In this document: positions 14,601-15,595 of the stretch, piece by piece
Position numbering within the stretch: the stretch's first letter is position 1
Layout: each line of letters opens with the position of its first letter
Origin: JAAZFZ01 sp035647435
GTDB lineage: Bacteria > Bacillota > Clostridia > Oscillospirales > Acutalibacteraceae
Reading direction: 5' to 3'
Assembly (NCBI GenBank): GCA_035647435.1
Contig: DASRNM010000086.1
Coordinates: 1-15,595 of the forward strand
Length of the DNA: 15,595 bases
The notes under the pieces: model-generated
What the model saw: the letters and a program-made list of their open reading frames with translations, nothing else
Database searches by the model: none
What the model was told of the DNA's origin: nothing
Translations under genes and position numbers: made by a program

Positions 14601-15469
14601 GTGCAACCCTTGAGCCTGTTTGACAAGGAAAGCTTTTTATTGTATTTGTATCTGCCGACCCTTGAAAGGTCATATCTGTGTGAGTCAAAGAACAGATTGT
14701 CTATCTGCTGTTGTGCAGTTTCAAGAGTTACCGGCTCGCCGGGGCGAATCTTTTTGAAGACCTCAATCAATGCCTCCTCGGAGTTCTTGGTTTCATCCTT
14801 TTCGAGGGTTGCATTGATACGCTCATCTTCACCGAAAAATTCACGTATATCATCATTGGAGCTCAAGCCCAATGATCTTATAAATGTTGTTATAGGTATT
14901 TTTCTGTTTTTGTCTATACGTACATAGTAAACATTGTTCGAATCTGTTTCATACTCAAGCCATGCACCTCTATTGGGGTTAATGGTGCTTGAAAAAAGCT
15001 CAACTCCTGTTTTGTCGTGGGTCATTTGGAAGTAAACACCGGGGGAGCGTACAAGCTGAGATACTACAACACGCTCTGCACCGTTAATTATGAAAGTGCC
15101 ACTTTCTGTCATAACAGGGAAGTCACCCATAAAAACTTCTTTTTCTTTGATATCGCCTGTTTCTTTGTTAAGCAGACGCGCTAAAACTCTGAGTGGTGCT
15201 GAGTAAGTGGCATAACGCTCCTTACACTCTCGCACCGTGTACTTGGGTTCATCATCCATTCTGTAATCAATGAAAGTCAGAACAAGACTGCCGCTGTAGT
15301 CTCTAATTTCACCAATATCCCTCAAAACTTCTCTTAAGCCCATTTTCAAAAACCATCTGTATGATGACTTCTGAACCTCAATAAGGTTTGGCATATCCAT
15401 GACCTCATTGATTTTCCCGAAGCTCATGCGGGTCACTTTTCCACGCTCGACTGGAACAACATTCAGCAT
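11654..15469 (-). CDS. rpoB: DNA-directed RNA polymerase subunit beta
   Basis: The beta subunit forms the RNA polymerase active site together with beta' and is the target of rifamycins. From the chosen ATG at 15469 it has 1271 residues. The rifampicin region at about 496-526 (GSSPLSQFMDQTNP through THKRRLSALG) has the sensitive-type residues. WEGYNYEDA is at 791-799 and the catalytic KMAGRHGNKG stretch at about 949-958. The last 93 residues, after the conserved LCLDVKVLNSDGEEID, form a low-complexity tail very rich in Asp and Glu. I prefer 15469 because GGAGTGA lies upstream (GGAG ends 10 nt before the ATG) and the protein then starts close to the conserved RMSFGKINEV. In-frame ATGs at 15502 and 15574 lack good SDs. 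The true start could differ by a few codons. The 126 nt upstream to the window edge are AT-rich, and I see no convincing promoter there. Confidence 0.98.
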   Translation of the reverse strand: MLNVVPVERGKVTRMSFGKINEVMDMPNLIEVQKSSYRWFLKMGLREVLRDIGEIRDYSGSLVLTFIDYRMDDEPKYTVRECKERYATYSAPLRVLARLLNKETGDIKEKEVFMGDFPVMTESGTFIINGAERVVVSQLVRSPGVYFQMTHDKTGVELFSSTINPNRGAWLEYETDSNNVYYVRIDKNRKIPITTFIRSLGLSSNDDIREFFGEDERINATLEKDETKNSEEALIEVFKKIRPGEPVTLETAQQQIDNLFFDSHRYDLSRVGRYKYNKKLSLSNRLKGCTVTQPIISEVTGEILAEPGEVITREKAYEMEQNGIKFAFVKAEAGHEVKIASNQMVDIEDFIPSNFKISKEELENYGINEKVRFNILQEILSGEYESKESFLAVLDERCDDLIPKHIIIDDIYASINYINCLAHGIGSTDDIDHLGNRRIRSVGELLQNQFRIGIARMERIVKERMTLQSQEDEDKITPQTLINIRPVLMSIKEFFGSSPLSQFMDQTNPLAELTHKRRLSALGPGGLSRDRAGFEVRDVHYSHYGRMCPIETPEGPNIGLISYLATFARINEYGFIEAPYRKVNKKTGVVLDEVLYMTADVEDDFIVAQANEPLDGKGRFQNSRVNARYRDEFLEVDNSKADFMDVSPKMVVSVATSMIPFLENDDANRALMGSNMQRQAVPLLKTESPIVGTGMEYKAAVDSGVVIMCKQAGVITNVSADKIVILADNGESDTYRLTKFMRSNQGTCINQRPIVNIGERVETNQVIADGPATDNGEISLGKNALIGFMTWEGYNYEDAVLVNEKIVRDDVYTSIHIEEYEIEARDTKLGPEDITRDIPNIGDDALKDLDEDGIIRIGAEVHSGDILVGKVTPKGETELTAEERLLRAIFGEKAKEVRDTSLKVPHGEYGIVVNVEVFTRENSDELSPGVNKVVRCYIAQKRKLSVGDKMAGRHGNKGVVSRILPQEDMPFLEDGTPLDILLNPLGVPSRMNIGQVLEVHLGFAARHMGYKIMTPVFDGAQESDIVKALKEAGIDESGKSVLIDGRTGRKFDNHVTVGIMYFLKLLHLVDDKIHARSTGPYSLVTQQPLGGKAQFGGQRFGEMEVWALEAYGAAYTLQEILTVKSDDVVGRVKTYEAIVKGKNVPQPGIPESFKVLIKEMQSLCLDVKVLNSDGEEIDMKQSFENEEVGLGAGDDKVFTHVNDAATAEGFILEDEKGNVVVPEKEDKPADEAKEIENSTSEDFDENDDLVDDDGTEDSLEDDTIEKDDLNQ

Positions 15470-15595
15470 AGGCAAATCACTCCGTTCTTTTTTTTCGTCC
15501 ATCACCGATATGGAAGCCACTGCCCTTATCGAATTAACAATAAACAAAAAATCAAAAATTTTTAACAATAACACTTGAAATCTGTTAAATAAATG

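Noticed and set aside
15470..15574. N-terminal extension of RpoB from an ATG at 15574
   Set aside because: The extra residues are hydrophobic and AT-driven, are not part of known beta subunits, and lack an SD. Initiation at 15469 has one.
15470..15595. Possible rpoB promoter in the AT-rich upstream DNA (for example TTAACA-18-TAAAAA)
   Set aside because: The -10 match is poor and AT-rich DNA offers many such matches. The gene is likely read from promoters upstream of the window.
1..15595. CRISPR arrays, insertion sequences, tRNA or rRNA genes, or a known riboswitch
   Set aside because: I found no direct repeat array, transposase, terminal inverted repeats, cloverleaf or recognised aptamer core.

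Overview
The window is a housekeeping segment of a low-to-moderate GC Firmicute, most likely a class Clostridia member (Oscillospirales/Ruminococcaceae-like). This is inferred from AAGGAGG-type Shine-Dalgarno (SD) sites, RpoB and RpoC without the large proteobacterial insertions, a long Firmicutes-type S12, non-AUG starts, and the gene order rpoB-rpoC-rpsL-rpsG-fusA-tuf. No mobile element, CRISPR array, tRNA or rRNA gene was seen.

Right and centre (15595 down to 3348, minus strand): this is the transcription/translation block. It encodes the RNA polymerase beta and beta' subunits, ribosomal proteins S12 and S7, EF-G and EF-Tu. A near-consensus promoter lies between rpoC and rpsL. It is followed by a leader of about 120 nt holding a 13-bp hairpin and a second hairpin. 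A 156-nt rpsL-rpsG spacer holds a 15-bp imperfect hairpin. A small hairpin sits just upstream of the fusA SD. A second likely promoter lies between fusA and tuf. The block ends at a strong terminator after tuf (3290-3331). S12 starts at TTG and S7 at GTG, so naive ATG-based starts overextend both. The L7Ae-family gene that Bacillus subtilis carries between rpoC and rpsL is absent.

Left (3261 down to 167): an Lrp/AsnC-family regulator on the plus strand is divergent from a two-gene minus-strand operon of dihydrolipoamide dehydrogenase and lipoate-protein ligase. The shared intergenic region has a good promoter on each strand, and a dyad overlaps the -35 box of the lipoyl operon. This suggests a small regulated lipoyl-metabolism module, perhaps serving a glycine cleavage or 2-oxoacid dehydrogenase complex encoded elsewhere. 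No such complex is in the window.

Left edge (1-166): two hairpins follow lplA. Beyond them is a perfect TATAAT box on the minus strand facing out of the window, so another transcription unit probably begins there.

Most of the window is conventional. The parts worth a second look are the structured RNA leaders and spacers of the str operon. In several of these stems G-U pairs show that the minus-strand RNA is the folded molecule. The Lrp/lpd/lplA intergenic region and the left-edge sequence also merit attention.
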